A stretch of DNA of 5,203 bases from contig JAHFTG010000178.1 of assembly GCA_023269455.1 (NCBI GenBank), forward strand, positions 1 through 5,203, written 5' to 3'. Below, one piece after another: positions 4,724-5,203 of the stretch; the first letter of the stretch is position 1, and each line of letters opens with the position of its first letter. The DNA comes from Opitutaceae bacterium. Lineage in GTDB: Bacteria > Verrucomicrobiota > Verrucomicrobiia > Opitutales > Opitutaceae. Under the pieces are notes generated by a model. The model was not told where the DNA came from. It ran no database searches and worked only from the letters and a program-made list of their open reading frames with translations. The position numbers were made by a program, and so were the translations under genes.

Positions 4724-5203
4724 TCAGGCGGTTGACACGGCCAAACCGGCGGCGGGTGTGGTGGAGGCGGCGACTTCGAGGAGATCGCGCTCAAAGCCGT
4801 CGATGACGTGCCCCCACGAAATACCTTCGGCGGTCTGGCGGGCGGCGGTGGCGAGGCGTTGGCACAAGGCGGAGTCGGCGGCGAGTTTCAGGGCGGCGGC
4901 GATGAAGGCGGTGCGATCGCCGAGCGGGATGGAAAGGCCGTTTTCGTTGGCGCGAAGATAGCGGGCGGCGGCGGCGTAGTTGAAGGCGACGACCGCGAGG
5001 CCGCTGGCCATCGATTCGGTGAGGACGTTGCCAAACGTCTCGGTGAGGCTCGGGTAGAGAAACAGGTCGGCGGAGGCGTAGTGACGGGCGAGGTCGGCGC
5101 GCGAGAGGAAGCCGGTGAAGTGAATCCACGGGTGCTGATGCTGGAGTTTTTTGCGGAGGGGGCCGTCGCTCACCATGACGAAGCGGGCGCGCGGGTGTTG
5201 GGC
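4724..5203 (-). CDS. Glycosyltransferase family 4 (GT-B), C-terminal part; gene continues beyond window
   Basis: The frame is open from the right edge to TGA at 4724-4726, giving 159 visible residues. This is the C-terminal, nucleotide-sugar-binding half of a GT-B retaining glycosyltransferase. Motifs by position in the visible part: VMVSDGPLRKKL (9-20; usually GDGP), HFTGFLSRADLARHYASADL (28-47), then FLYPSLTETFGNVLTESMAS (48-67) with the E-x7-E motif (E55 and E63) that binds the sugar nucleotide, GLAVVAF (68-74) and NGLSIPLGD (88-96). The internal ATG at 5176 is not a start, because conserved sequence continues upstream of it to the edge. The arrangement and adjacent lipid genes recall the diacylglycerol glycosyltransferases (Agt, SqdX and MgtA type) that make glycolipids. 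A role in polysaccharide synthesis cannot be excluded, because the acceptor-binding N-terminal half is not visible. Confidence 0.9.
   Translation of the reverse strand, partial: AQHPRARFVMVSDGPLRKKLQHQHPWIHFTGFLSRADLARHYASADLFLYPSLTETFGNVLTESMASGLAVVAFNYAAAARYLRANENGLSIPLGDRTAFIAAALKLAADSALCQRLATAARQTAEGISWGHVIDGFERDLLEVAASTTPAAGLAVSTA

Noticed and set aside
3824..4735. 303-aa plus-strand ORF opposite the lipid kinase
   Set aside because: It is extremely Gly/Glu/Ala/Val-rich, has no recognisable domain, and is fully antisense to a gene with a complete set of DAGK motifs. It is a by-product of G/C third-position bias.

Overview
The window is a GC-rich bacterial chromosomal segment. Its genes use G/C third positions strongly, so long antisense ORFs appear that are not genes. 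RlmJ, a secreted DUF4197 protein and a PlcP/LpxH-like phosphoesterase together indicate a Gram-negative, outer-membrane organism. The mixture of proteobacterial-type families with almost no Shine-Dalgarno sequences is best matched, by inference only, to a Verrucomicrobiota lineage such as Opitutaceae. A proteobacterium is the main alternative. No mobile element, CRISPR array, tRNA or rRNA was found.

Left part, + strand (2-1747): the tail of an unidentified gene ends inside the TTG start of rlmJ (shared TTGA at 88-91). RlmJ is the 23S rRNA m6A2030 methyltransferase. A DUF4197 protein with a signal peptide follows 67 nt later. A hairpin at 1762-1793 separates this block from the minus-strand genes converging on it.

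Middle, - strand (1807-2530): a 60-codon orphan ORF lies downstream of a small heat-shock protein (Hsp20/alpha-crystallin). Between them are a strong 11-bp terminator-like hairpin and an AT-rich 14-bp palindrome. A 368-nt non-coding stretch (2531-2898) upstream of hsp20 contains several small inverted repeats.

Right part, - strand (2899-5203): a probable operon read right to left encodes a GT4 glycosyltransferase (N-terminus outside the window), a YegS/DagK-type lipid kinase 21 nt downstream, and a calcineurin-like phosphoesterase 64 nt further on. The phosphoesterase resembles phospholipase PlcP more than LpxH. Together they suggest a membrane-lipid module: PlcP-like release of diacylglycerol from phospholipid, glycosylation of diacylglycerol to glycolipid, and kinase return of diacylglycerol to phosphatidate. 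This resembles the PlcP-Agt phosphate-saving lipid remodelling of alphaproteobacteria, here with a kinase gene in between. That grouping is the most interesting feature of the window.
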